Shown piece by piece: positions 19,701-24,682 of a stretch of DNA of 64,000 nt (position 1 is the first letter of the stretch; the number at the start of each line of letters is the position of its first letter). The position numbers were made by a program, and so were the translations under genes. Source of the stretch: Bacteroidales bacterium. Its GTDB lineage: Bacteria; Bacteroidota; Bacteroidia; Bacteroidales; P3. The notes under the pieces were generated by a model, which was given only the letters and a program-made list of their open reading frames with translations, was not told the DNA's origin and did not search any database. Location: assembly GCA_024685285.1 (NCBI GenBank), contig JAIKVZ010000012.1, positions 1 through 64,000 on the forward strand, in the 5' to 3' direction.

Positions 19701-19726
19701 GTTTTCTGTGTATTTATGCGTTTCAT
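7748..19726 (-). CDS. Giant T9SS cargo protein (3,992 residues) with beta-helix, CARDB-like and GEVED domains
   Basis: Predicted cell-surface or secreted protein exported by Sec, then the type IX system. The start at 19726 gives MKRINTQKTT, a hydrophobic helix and a cleavage site after PAHA. From the N-terminus: QGFEE jelly-roll-like domain ending SGWYLDAITV; a module at about 18.6-17.8 kb; a right-handed beta-helix (17.75-16.45 kb) ending IGAFEF; adhesion-type beta domains, one lamin-tail-like; a second copy of the module (about 14.55 kb) and a second beta-helix (13.68-12.3 kb) ending IGAFEM; repeated CARDB-like domains; a GEVED domain (FIDWNRDGNFECD, near 10.6 kb); a MAM-like domain (9.9-9.35 kb). 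The tail LEQNYPNPF to the end is a classic type A sorting domain. No catalytic motif was seen; adhesion or glycan binding is inference. Confidence 0.93.
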   Translation of the reverse strand: MKRINTQKTTARFVAAVGLFFAISVIPAHAQIYQTYFQGFEEAEEENYSFSSGAVHSLQTSLYSSGSQSLKITQTVGIDIVLTTDTIDFSQNTNLQYIALEFDHICDINPLTSTNPSNVANVYVKRIDESVWTKLSGQQYAVENGAKDFNITPTFSNESYATWRNTTMNNSLWRHERFNVNNVLNNATTQNRKIQFRFELKSRKNDPSTGPADGSGWYLDAITVRTSQDPMIDPTVTLRQFAEGLHANSRGADIVADIKTTVAAGINPDSVYITYSIGSNPTELRLQMEEDATVSGRFKAHIPFNGYDTLMRYHIVARDMTSNMNTGTYPVSEAARVEYRCVRGKERIITFDDIDTSGAVRTKNNKHPFPVAKKARTEYVIDQAQMRRMGYEPATISAMTYMFYNQYTGSLLRRRFQLALKNVPSTYAVTNEKLFSTNTVVVYEGDLTVSAERSTNTQTINFNIDSFYYAGQDIIVEMTYSDMDNGSEAPLLMQSLSGTEKQTLYQKSTNNTDDPYSYYKAGNTEKQRPFLAFNATKNLPLYYDAGIDSMAYPNFDTPTTTADNEEIIVRLRNFGVRPLTAVRIAYKVDDREVQYYDWTGNLGANETALVTICNTLQVDEGYHSLTSWVEDTVTSGTIVMRDHEPYNDTCKTDFISCAGPMHGVLTVGGENDDYVTLQQFLYAVERCGIDSTLNVLLAPGDYRVMVMPHVNGLSPTSYIKFQANNGRVRFIGDGSTPYMVDLTQAQHIRFEKIDFVRLPATASSVTDFVKLDYYSTDCHFDSCLFADSSRVADYLLMTALISSNGADSLTIRNCTFYNGQMGVNLAGDASDDRSIGNSVFGSTFINQRYSGVEALNQTNVTIDSNTFTGVRSNDRYVVRLQVCDGVSSATRNKIFVTKGAGGIGVTDIEGTASVPIVIANNMIEVIDDGSAISLMTPLNIITAAYADVVYNSVKLIATSRTNVPAAAFGMAGSLEYSRFMNNILAVFDETNYALSYYPGTSTTNTVRNNLYYTGGTILNRYNAIVACNNLEQWAAQVTADSNSISFKPDFLNATHADLRTYNRAIKGKGMPVSTATTDLLGNPRDTVAPCIGAFEFATLLYDFTVSSLSAPLLEYCSAPDRVEFVPMLRNIGVGTYDVDTSGGTLTLYCSLNEGPTHSFNVSTSVGAEDSIACATGILLNVLPAFQADSVHHLKVWLASTLDPNPTNDTNNFTIVSHYHATAPTGSNLTVEYGNTAQLTANRGILQWPRHVYNSGDKVNSEIYWYTTPDDEEPIYIGTTYTTPPLRDTVTYYAEQKRNIPLMRITQVQIRKSTSTDGAPLSLPSYFSSSTQTSVMMTNVGSAPASMRGDRMDVVSSNNDYNGKTYSFPDITVQPGQSIVVQWTRSSANDDPTALITGNNNEIPQMQIKTEIGFIYYHNGEVDDAVAMNGITSRSAWTSLQIPNYIWSGGGITMPTRAPAGIIRDSWPDPNSTPSNTASYWVMASNSRRLTPGVSDPNLFLYAENGCRGDLGRFHIDLINVPLSDIELYNLEVKEGCDLGNEPVSLMLSNFGIQKSDTVFINYSTGNETYQDTIAEGIEVREEYAHTFSHLLNMKRNDDTTFNIIVWVDSVNGDLVRKNDTVKASAISRFTLPAPEIEEYDTIDYATQLTMQLPNNPNAKPVWYDRSMTMVGVGPTYTSPYLYIDDTFYVSQQVLRLSHGLLGDTSTVSQSREPRYPNPWQTYNVQAREQYIITAQELYAMGLLPGDITAISYKLDEILYSKTNTYQNFAISIGSTTDSVFKNKSDWKPVSDVYVDSNMDMSTTTHQGWVRYEFSTPFEWDGLSNIVIQDWHINTRNTSGVSIYYNTSTQNRSLYATATRSTPSLYGSDAEGTALATSRPDIMFEMMAFSCESKTSPIYVTLTGIPDTDATVMWPTNERPIEMLSCSNSVVNVNVRNLGSKTLNDYTLRYSIDGEEWQTKQITDANLASAQIANVALTTTPLSPGRHHVKACIIVAGDTISANDTIEAVFKVKFCGGNYTIGTNQDFATFSQAIDTMNAVGIGGAVTFDVMPDIYREQVLINNIQGNDSINTITFRAAGDGVSIQHTPVADSNYVLRVSNSESIVFDGIGIKSIGANRTANADSYANAVVIDSSTNVSFTHCNIRVSKSDVTPSTDNVQRALASSVVIGNNVVGLNITHTVIDSGYCAIANVPGSAGIRGITVTNSKIIDFLRMGIRLEEVADVVIKYDTVRSSAKANRRPLNGIWLYSTAGKTELEANHVYVTDAWLTSKVGIRLSNIKGTQRQPVTIVNNMVGVVSQGGSRPSPTAMYIDSSANINIYYNSMSVDGMTRQIITSQALFVGKACSRMQVVNNIMSNTAEGYAYYVESDTSIITSNYNAYYSNADSANNKIIYFNKTAPTNGLLDTLQARYGTESQSVVERPYFAGEDDLHLVVGNMSEKALYNSDVTVDIDGNARPYMPKPSIGAFEMPKRTHDISIVEITNPVWPESISNPNDVEGDEITVNVTFYNNGNSTERNVTWYAEVVGTSIASTTQVINTFSPQTFIHGTVKLKCTIGVLDTQYVRVYINTSSDEAPENNERDSRFYLSPAYNLQAVSTVIHDIYRDCYRDQNPISIVVTNRGKRAIPSGAEVEFGFDTKMHTTGITVPTIPAVNSESYRFKKALSVGDTDTIMLATRANLYPTGLTGPNAPQAGIQVDIRTWVSYPPDLHPENDTTEYARCKADFTPTAPVGHDTNLAYGTWGAVTAEQAERNYVVRWYRAPDTSTAYFWPKTNNALLSFRWSNTPQYFHDSTYYLICRNTQTGCESPFSPVHVRVNPKVEKDVAIEAILSPEGGRVYMENDTVRVRIVNYGTQPQTSIPITYVLMNSKGTNRKNPYQLVTETYEGVLGPSDTLYYKFKTLANLKGAVATSPTKEQTFSITAYTSLPGDMTKRNDTMREDKQFKTLDNEVAYNDDRFKPVEPSELSITRVSFGTRDLELPPLQRTYFNRPVRYMADGRYDIPPLHVTRGMTDSLIIGVANNTTSSDNRKIGGLAVFIDWNRDGNFECDIDTANKYVLYGDNPPFADEVVAWGHATSNIGNFGTVITVPKAASLGMTRMRIVLLDDTTRTIRPNYLYHRIFNTTSGPEIRYTEFSEAHILDLLVFVDDPETLPDYDVALNRMVAPHHNIIKRDSVIAPKFAFSNKGKQTLSLVQFECNYVFEDTLRADTTFIYTWHGTLNSGQTALVTLPTDTMPEGITRLTIKAMLEDDADSSNNILWHEIFRPKVLVLAMEDNFDLENNWFAPKGHTRLDTNFWQRGYPTKQRISAPYSDSNAWVTHLSAPDIVTGYYGSKSVLYSPVFDISQVRPDTIFFWLRRNINEGSRMYMEYWNYDGFWSKVEHDSLQHWYNNTPEDDKKPVRFFDGTNTEYELVYFSLTSTKVGGNFPEMAQFRFVYETNPGNTLNEKFGEGAAIDEFSIGHARRAVDVGVVAITYPTEPKYGQTIRPEVIVHNFGNDTIRSFNLAYKPFGSNLSKIGTYNGLLPPDGEDLFKFDAPFIVTSNFPDTFSICAYTNVNTDIYWENDTVCSHFYLAPLEHDLEMIEFLLPESRVIAGDSLEIAVRFYNFGLDSIYLTDLVYEFNGEPPVRETVNIRSLLGRPLRYREYFNYTFKKKVRASLGQMSAIAYSSYSLDDYPYNDTINTILYGITTIVDLKANSIVIDTTSGSNYSVTLMIDNVGARGVNDFEVGMYFGSDTNNIIRETYHNNVPLAALSSGYWRFHHTFTDRSLLDSITAFVSIADDNNRKNDTTRMRTEQFVDIALEKVYVIENRNNDCVVKAQYVNRGSAAIHDKQITFSATINDQTITKTVTVENLIPNQVHLLDFDDRIPKNWDRIYEGSASVAMAGDVNEANNQTTLIEVANYIDDIPSTDEGEFVLEQNYPNPFHNETNIEFAIPNAGQVKFYIIDVMGHIVSHSSTFYAAGRHTIALSMDSYATGIYYYAVEFGGERLMRKMVIY

Positions 19727-19757
19727 ATTCAGTATGTTATCTTGTATATTCAATGCC

Positions 19758-19784
19758 TTGGAGCGCGTTAGGGTAGCACTCCAA
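19758..19784 (-). other. 5'-UTR hairpin of the giant T9SS gene
   Basis: TTGGAGTGC pairs with GCGCTCCAA (one T-G pair) around a 9-base loop, immediately after the expected transcription start. It could stabilise or regulate the long mRNA; function is inferred. Confidence 0.45.
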
Positions 19785-19792
19785 ATGCAAAG

Positions 19793-19800
19793 CAAATATA
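19793..19800 (-). promoter_or_regulatory. Promoter -7 box for the giant T9SS gene
   Basis: TATATTTG then C on the minus strand; TTAGCCA lies at about the -33 spacing. It predicts a 5' UTR of about 60 bases. Confidence 0.6.
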
Positions 19801-19934
19801 CAACTTTTTTCTCAAATGGCTAAGTTTTTTTATTAATTTAATATATTTTAATATATTGGGAACGGGTTGGCAATGCTTTGTTTAGTGGCCAAATAGGGGC
19901 TTTGTTCGGCTCGTTTTTCAACATTGTGGTCGGC

Positions 19935-19972
19935 AACCCGACCTTGACCCGACCTCAACCCGAACCTAACCT
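19935..19972 (-). repeat. Dispersed G-rich array, copy 2
   Basis: Three to four 11-bp units (GGTTnAGGTCG type) read on the minus strand, just beyond the fba terminator hairpin. No nTATAGann tail. The region 19801-20054 otherwise holds the hairpin and no gene. Confidence 0.85.
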
Positions 19973-19983
19973 TGTTATAATGC

Positions 19984-20030
19984 TGAAAGCGAGCCTGTTA
20001 GATACAATATATCTAACAGGCTCGCTTTCA
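19984..20030 (-). terminator. Long perfect hairpin after fba
   Basis: A perfect 21-bp inverted repeat (TGAAAGCGAGCCTGTTAGATA and its complement) closes the loop CAATA. It starts 24 bases after the fba stop. There is no long U-run, so it may act as a terminator, an mRNA 3'-end stabiliser, or part of the repeat element that follows. Confidence 0.75.
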
Positions 20031-20054
20031 ATTAATTGCGTTGCGCGCCGAGGC

Positions 20055-21053
20055 TTAGAGTTTGTCGTTTGAGCCGAGCACGTTGACGATTTTGTGGATG
20101 TACATTTTTTTCATGCTCTCGCGTGCCGGTTTAAGGTACTGGCGCGGGTCGAAGTGGTCGGGGTGCTCTGCCATGTGTTTGCGGATGGCTGCGGTCATGG
20201 CCAGACGGCTGTCGCTGTCGATGTTAATCTTGCAGACGGCGCTCTTGGCGGCTTTGCGCAGCTGCTCCTCGGGAATTCCGACGGCTGCTTTGAGGGCGCC
20301 GCCGTTGGCGTTGATGGTGTCAACCTCGTCCTGCGGCACTGAGCTGGAGCCGTGGAGCACGATGGGGAAGCCGGGCAGTTTTTTCTCAACGGCTTCAAGT
20401 ACGTCGAAGGCGAGGGGAGGAGGCAGCAGGCGGCCGGTCTTGGGGTCGACGGTGCACTGCTCGGGTTTGAACTTGTAGGCGCCGTGGCTGGTGCCGATGC
20501 TGATGGCCAGCGAGTCGCAGCCGGTGCGGGTGGCGAAGTCGATGACCTCTTCGGGCTTGGTGTAGTGGCTCACCTCGGAGGACACCTCGTCCTCGACGCC
20601 GGCCAGCACGCCGAGTTCGCACTCAACGGTGACATCATATTTGTGGGCATATTCCACAACCTGGCGCGATATTTTGATGTTCTCCTCGTAGGGCAATGCG
20701 CTGCCGTCGTACATTACCGAACTGAAACCCATGTCGATACAGCTCTTGCAGGTCTCGAAGCTGTCGCCGTGGTCGAGGTGCAGCACAATCTGAGGGTTGG
20801 GGCAGCCGAGCTCCTTGGCGTACTCTACGGCACCTTCGGCCATGTAGCGCAGCAGGGTGGGGTTGGCGTAGTCGCGGGCGCCCTTGCTCACCTGCAGGAT
20901 GACGGGGCTCTTGGTCTCGACGGCGGCCTGTATGATGGCCTGCATCTGCTCCATGTTGTTGAAGTTGAATGCGGGGATGGCGTAGCCGCCGTCGACCGCT
21001 TTGGCGAACATCGCGCGGGTGTTCACTAATCCGATTTTCTTGTAATCTACCAT
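20055..21053 (-). CDS. fba: Class II fructose-bisphosphate aldolase
   Basis: Cleaves fructose 1,6-bisphosphate to the two triose phosphates in glycolysis, and runs in reverse in gluconeogenesis. It is a zinc enzyme. Visible signatures: AIPAFNFNN near the N-terminus, LHLDHGDS with the zinc-binding histidine and catalytic aspartate, SVMYDGSALP, VECELGVLAGVEDE, SIGTSHGAYK and LHGSSSVP (phosphate and zinc binding). At 332 residues it is full length. It is transcribed alone from the promoter at 21095-21125 and ends at a long hairpin. Confidence 0.97.
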   Translation of the reverse strand: MVDYKKIGLVNTRAMFAKAVDGGYAIPAFNFNNMEQMQAIIQAAVETKSPVILQVSKGARDYANPTLLRYMAEGAVEYAKELGCPNPQIVLHLDHGDSFETCKSCIDMGFSSVMYDGSALPYEENIKISRQVVEYAHKYDVTVECELGVLAGVEDEVSSEVSHYTKPEEVIDFATRTGCDSLAISIGTSHGAYKFKPEQCTVDPKTGRLLPPPLAFDVLEAVEKKLPGFPIVLHGSSSVPQDEVDTINANGGALKAAVGIPEEQLRKAAKSAVCKINIDSDSRLAMTAAIRKHMAEHPDHFDPRQYLKPARESMKKMYIHKIVNVLGSNDKL

Positions 21054-21094
21054 GATATTTTGTTTTTGTGAGTTGTCGGTGTGTAAATTGTTTG

Positions 21095-21125
21095 CAAAGG
21101 TACGAATTTTATTCGAAGTAGCAAA
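21095..21125 (-). promoter_or_regulatory. Promoter of fba
   Basis: -7 box TACCTTTG (21102-21095) then C; -33 TTTG (21125-21122), 19 bases apart. Predicted 5' UTR is about 35 bases. Confidence 0.75.
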
Positions 21126-21200
21126 ATGTATTGTATAAATTATTGGGTACCAGTGTTTAGGCTTCTATGTCTCGGCGTTAAGCAGTTGGCGTGGTGAAAC

Positions 21201-21713
21201 TCAGAAGGTGCACTCCATGGTGTATGGCGAAGGGTTCCAGTTTTTGAACACAAAGGTGTAGGTTCCAGGCGGCACATTGTTGATTTGGAACGAGTTGTCG
21301 GTCTCACACATGCAGTCGGCTTGCGGCCCGTCGGGGTTTTCGTACTCGTTGATGGTAATCCTGGAGCCGCGTGTGGTCATGTATACAATGATGCCGCCCT
21401 CTTGGAATGCGCAGTTCACCGTCAAGTTATAGTGGGTCACATACACAGTGCCGTTGTCGTAGCGCAGCGACACCGAGTCGGGGTGGACATGCCCTTTGTA
21501 CGAATCCTGATGGCATGGGGTATAGTCGATGTTGCTCACCCTGGCCTTGGAGGCGTCGCCAGTCACTGCGGTTGTGTCGGTTTGGCCGGATTTGTCGCCC
21601 GACCCTGGGTTGCCGGAATTGGGTCTTTCCGTGGTGGTCTCTTTTCCGCAGCCGGCTGCCAACGCGGCCGCAAACAGCAGGACAAGCAGGGTCTTGACGG
21701 TTGAACTTTTCAT
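21201..21713 (-). CDS. Putative lipoprotein of unknown function
   Basis: Not recognised. The N-terminus MKSSTVKTLLVLLFAAALAAGC is a lipoprotein signal with lipobox LAAGC. A Thr/Ser/Gly-rich linker follows (about residues 24-55), then a beta-rich domain of roughly 110 residues with cysteines at CHQ, NCAF, CMCE and MECTF. It ends GTYTFVFKNW, a pattern common in small immunoglobulin-like folds. Single gene with its own promoter at 21740-21772. GC content resembles the core genes. Confidence 0.75.
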   Translation of the reverse strand: MKSSTVKTLLVLLFAAALAAGCGKETTTERPNSGNPGSGDKSGQTDTTAVTGDASKARVSNIDYTPCHQDSYKGHVHPDSVSLRYDNGTVYVTHYNLTVNCAFQEGGIIVYMTTRGSRITINEYENPDGPQADCMCETDNSFQINNVPPGTYTFVFKNWNPSPYTMECTF

Positions 21714-21739
21714 GGCTGTTATAATTTTGTTTCAAAATG

Positions 21740-21772
21740 CAAAATTACGAAAAAAATCAATACCATGGCAAA
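21740..21772 (-). promoter_or_regulatory. Promoter of the 21713 lipoprotein gene
   Basis: TAATTTTG then C (21747-21740); TTTGCCA at about -33 (21772 downward), spacing 21. Confidence 0.65.
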
Positions 21773-21809
21773 AAAAATTACGGGTCGGCCTTTAGGCTGC
21801 CCCGTTGCG

Positions 21810-21884
21810 TGATCTGCACAAGATTTGAACTTGTGACCTCTTGCCTGTCAAGCAAGCGCTCTAAACCAACTGAGCTAGCAGATC
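21810..21884 (-). tRNA. tRNA-Val (anticodon GAC)
   Basis: Seen as a full cloverleaf: acceptor GATCTGC/GCAGATC with discriminator A, D-arm GCTC...GAGC, anticodon stem CTTGC/GCAAG with loop TTGACAG, and T-arm ACAAG TTCAAAT CTTGT. The CCA is not encoded. It lies 32 bases from its promoter -7 box. Confidence 0.93.
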
Positions 21885-21915
21885 ATAAGTGTTTCGCGCT
21901 CTTCGAAATCGGCTG

Positions 21916-21946
21916 CAAAAGTACAAACTTTTTCTGATATGGCAAA
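21916..21946 (-). promoter_or_regulatory. Promoter of tRNA-Val
   Basis: TACTTTTG then CAGCC (21923-21916) and TTTGCCA (21946-21940), 19 bases between TTTG and TA. The block 21900-21950 is almost identical to the one at 54250-54300 before tRNA-Asn. Confidence 0.85.
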
Positions 21947-21966
21947 TTTTTTTTTGAAAAAAGTTG

Positions 21967-21974
21967 TATCTTTG
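21967..21974 (+). promoter_or_regulatory. Promoter -7 box for the DUF2147-nitroreductase-comEC operon
   Basis: TATCTTTG then CA, 21 bases before the ATG at 21996. It diverges from the tRNA-Val promoter; no clear -33 TTTG. Confidence 0.6.
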
Positions 21975-21995
21975 CATTTCAAAACTGTTGCAAAA

Positions 21996-22457
21996 ATGTC
22001 AAAGAGATTTTTTATTGCGTTGATAATTATGTTGTTGTGCTGTGTTCCAGTTTGGGCGCAGTCGGCCAAAAATAATGCCGCCGACAATATCGTTGGACTC
22101 TACGAAGGTGTGCAAGACGGCTATAAATTCCGTGCCAAATTCGAAAAAGAACCCTCTGGCACTTACCGTGCACAGGTGGTATGGATGGAGAAGGACCGTG
22201 ATGCCAAAGGACGCAAGTTGCTTGACGAAAAGAACCCCGACCACAGCCTACGCAAAACCCCGTGCGACCGCATAGTACTTATCGCGGGATTGCGTTACGA
22301 CTCCCGCAAACACCATTGGGGCGACACCAAAATATACGACCCTCTGCGCGGCATAAAGGCCAAGGTGACTTGTCATTTCGAAAATGACAACACGCTGGTG
22401 GTCAAGGGTTCGTTGCTTGGTATAAGCGAATCGGTTAAGTGGCGCAAAATATCTTAG
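21996..22457 (+). CDS. Secreted DUF2147 family protein
   Basis: About 153 residues. The ATG at 21996 (MSKRFF) starts a signal peptide ending VWAQS; the longer frame from 21939 would begin upstream of the promoter. The body shows the DUF2147 pattern: an N-terminal GLYE (usual GxW), repeated beta strands, WMEKDRDAKGRKLLDEKNPD and the late WGDTKIYDPLRGIKAKV. Such proteins are small periplasmic or exported beta-barrels of unknown role in Bacteroidota and Proteobacteria. First gene of a tight operon: 6 bases separate it from the nitroreductase gene. Confidence 0.85.
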   Translation: MSKRFFIALIIMLLCCVPVWAQSAKNNAADNIVGLYEGVQDGYKFRAKFEKEPSGTYRAQVVWMEKDRDAKGRKLLDEKNPDHSLRKTPCDRIVLIAGLRYDSRKHHWGDTKIYDPLRGIKAKVTCHFENDNTLVVKGSLLGISESVKWRKIS

Positions 22458-22463
22458 CGAATC

Positions 22464-23102
22464 ATGGCAGACAACTATCTAGAGAAGCGCTACGAGGCCA
22501 CCCTCGGTAGCCAGAAACCCAAGGTGAAGCGTGTCGGCCCTACCCTTGACGACCTATTGCTGCGGGCCCGCAGCTGCCGAGGCTACAACCAGAATTATGT
22601 GGTTAAACGTGCCGAGCTTGAGCGTATTGTGGCAGCATGTGGCAAGATCGGCTCGGCCAAGAACCAGCAACTGTTGCGTTTCCGTTTAGTTACTCGAGGG
22701 CCAGAGGCCGATATGCTGAACGCTAATATCAAGCTCGGTGCCATGCTGCCCGAGCCGCACCTGCCGCTGCCGGGTACCGAGCCGCAGGCTTTCATTGTGG
22801 TTTGCGCAGTGGCCGATGCCAACCGCTGGATTGATATCGACCTCGGTATGGCGCTGCAGACCATAATGCTCAAAACCGCCGAGATGGGTCTCAACAGTAT
22901 AATTATAGGAGCCTTTAACCGTGCCGAAGTCAGGCGTGGGCTGAACCTTGAACTTGAACCTCAGATGGTTGTGGCCGTTGGTAAAGGCATAGAGCACTAC
23001 GCCATTGACACCATCTCCCCCGACGAGAGCCACGCCTACTACCGCCGTGACGGTATCCATCATATTCCCAAAATCGGGGTTGCCGACCTTATAATAGACT
23101 GA
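22464..23102 (+). CDS. Nitroreductase-family flavoprotein
   Basis: 212 residues, with the FMN-dependent nitroreductase pattern: LLLRARSCRGYN (usual RRSxRxF phosphate-binding start), KIGSAKNQQLLRF (the usual P-S-A-x-N-x-Q), a dimer helix IDIDLGMALQTIMLKTAEMGLNSIIIG, and VVAVGKG near the end. Known members reduce nitro groups, quinones or flavins with NAD(P)H; the substrate here cannot be read. Placed 6 bases after DUF2147 and 5 before comEC, so co-transcribed. Confidence 0.85.
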   Translation: MADNYLEKRYEATLGSQKPKVKRVGPTLDDLLLRARSCRGYNQNYVVKRAELERIVAACGKIGSAKNQQLLRFRLVTRGPEADMLNANIKLGAMLPEPHLPLPGTEPQAFIVVCAVADANRWIDIDLGMALQTIMLKTAEMGLNSIIIGAFNRAEVRRGLNLELEPQMVVAVGKGIEHYAIDTISPDESHAYYRRDGIHHIPKIGVADLIID

Positions 23103-23107
23103 CCGTT

Positions 23108-24682
23108 ATGCGCCGCGTGCCCCTGCTGATGGCCCTGCTGCCCTTTGTGGCGGGCATTGTGGCTACCGAACTGCTGCCGACACTGCACCTTGGGTACATT
23201 TTCTGGGCAATGACGGCTTTGGTGGTGTTGTTGGCCATCGCCCTGCTGTGGCGCGGAAATACGAAAGCTTCAGGCATTAAGAAGTCCGGTATGGGCACGT
23301 TGCCAGTTGTGCTTTTAATGCTGCTGTTTGTGACTTTCGGTGGATTGCGTGCAAGAATGGCCGATCCAATGCTGCACCCAGACCATTACGCTTACCATTT
23401 GCAGCCGGGTGCAACCCTCAGTATGAGACTCTGCTCCACACCGCTCAAACGGGCTCGCTCCTATTCGGTTGTGGCTGTCGTCGAGGCTGTGCAGCATGGC
23501 TCGCAACGTCATGCTTCCCGGGGTAAGATACAGCTTTTTGTGGCTGCCGACTCGCTGGCTGCTACCCTGCACTATGGCGACCGCCTTGTGGCCCATGCCA
23601 ATCCAGTGGTACCTTCAAGCTGTGTGGGCGACGATGGCTTCAACTACCGCAAGTATCTGCACCGCAAGGGGATAGAACGGCAGTGCTATTTGCCTGCAGG
23701 TTCCTACCGTGTAACTGCCACAGGCTCCAAGGGTCTTCGCAGTGTGGCTGAAAAGTGTCGTACTGACCTGCGAGATCGGCTGCAACGGCGTGCGTTGACC
23801 CCATCGCAGACGGCCGTGGCCGAGGCTCTGCTTTTGGGGTGGCGCGACGACCTGAGCGACGAGACCACCACACTCTACCGCAATGCCGGAGTGGCCCACT
23901 TGCTGTGTGTATCAGGGTTGCACGTGGGAATTGTGGCCGCTGTTCTGATGGCGCTGTTTTGGCCTGTTGGACGCCGCCGTTGGCAACGGGCTCTGAGAGG
24001 TGCGGCGACGATGACTGGCGTTTGGCTGTTTGCTCTGCTCAGCGGATTGGCTCCAGCCACAGTGAGGGCCGCAGTGATGTTCTCTATATTTATTGTCACC
24101 GATGTTTTTGTGGTGCGCACAAGCCGGTACAACACGATAGCACTTGCTGCTTTGGTGATGTTGGTGAGTAACCCGATGTTGCTTTTCGACGTTGGATTTG
24201 AGCTCTCTTATGCCGCAGTGCTCGGCATTGCGGCGGGCAGCTGTGCCGCCCGCCGCTTAAGGCTGCGCGGTGACTCGTGGTTTGCACGTGTGTTTTCACG
24301 TGCCATCGACTTGCTTGTGCTCACCACATCGGCACAGTTGGCCACGCTGCCATTCACACTCTACTATTTCCACAGTTTTCCCACATGGTTTGTGGTGGCC
24401 AATATGACCATAGTGCCTTGTGCCGGACTTCTCATGGCATCGGCTCTGGCGGTACTTGTCATTGGATCGTGGCCGATAGTGGGTCCCGTGGCCGAGTGGC
24501 TGCTCAGTACCCTTCTCTCGGCTGTCGATTGGTTGTTGCGTGCCGTGGCGATGCTCCCGTATGCCACGTTGCAGGTACCAAATTTCACGCTACCGGCGGC
24601 ATTGCTGGCCGGCGGCGCAGTGGTTGCCCTGTTTGTTGGAGTGAACGCTATTTCAGCAGGTTGCCAAGGATGCCGCGAGTGA
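23108..24682 (+). CDS. comEC: ComEC/Rec2-family inner-membrane protein
   Basis: 524 residues, many hydrophobic segments. An N-terminal DUF4131-like region is followed by the competence domain with EALLLGWRDDLSDETTTLYRNAG in two parts and the signature HLLCVSGLHVGIVAAVL. The C-terminal metallo-beta-lactamase domain of full ComEC proteins is absent, as in many Bacteroidota versions. In competent bacteria ComEC is the channel carrying single-stranded DNA inwards; no other competence gene is visible here, so natural transformation is not shown. The last 35 bases overlap the convergent HerA-like gene. Confidence 0.88.
   Translation: MRRVPLLMALLPFVAGIVATELLPTLHLGYIFWAMTALVVLLAIALLWRGNTKASGIKKSGMGTLPVVLLMLLFVTFGGLRARMADPMLHPDHYAYHLQPGATLSMRLCSTPLKRARSYSVVAVVEAVQHGSQRHASRGKIQLFVAADSLAATLHYGDRLVAHANPVVPSSCVGDDGFNYRKYLHRKGIERQCYLPAGSYRVTATGSKGLRSVAEKCRTDLRDRLQRRALTPSQTAVAEALLLGWRDDLSDETTTLYRNAGVAHLLCVSGLHVGIVAAVLMALFWPVGRRRWQRALRGAATMTGVWLFALLSGLAPATVRAAVMFSIFIVTDVFVVRTSRYNTIALAALVMLVSNPMLLFDVGFELSYAAVLGIAAGSCAARRLRLRGDSWFARVFSRAIDLLVLTTSAQLATLPFTLYYFHSFPTWFVVANMTIVPCAGLLMASALAVLVIGSWPIVGPVAEWLLSTLLSAVDWLLRAVAMLPYATLQVPNFTLPAALLAGGAVVALFVGVNAISAGCQGCRE

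Noticed and set aside
18509-19771. 420-codon plus-strand open frame
   Set aside because: It is antisense to the signal peptide and first domains of the giant T9SS gene and has no domain or promoter.
20352-21029. 225-codon plus-strand open frame
   Set aside because: Antisense to fba, without recognisable domains.
24648-24682. Frameshift or misassembly where comEC and the HerA-like gene overlap
   Set aside because: Both ends are plausible; a 35-base convergent overlap is normal in compact genomes.
23108-24682. ComEC truncated pseudogene
   Set aside because: It lacks the metallo-beta-lactamase domain, but such short forms are common in Bacteroidota and the frame is intact.
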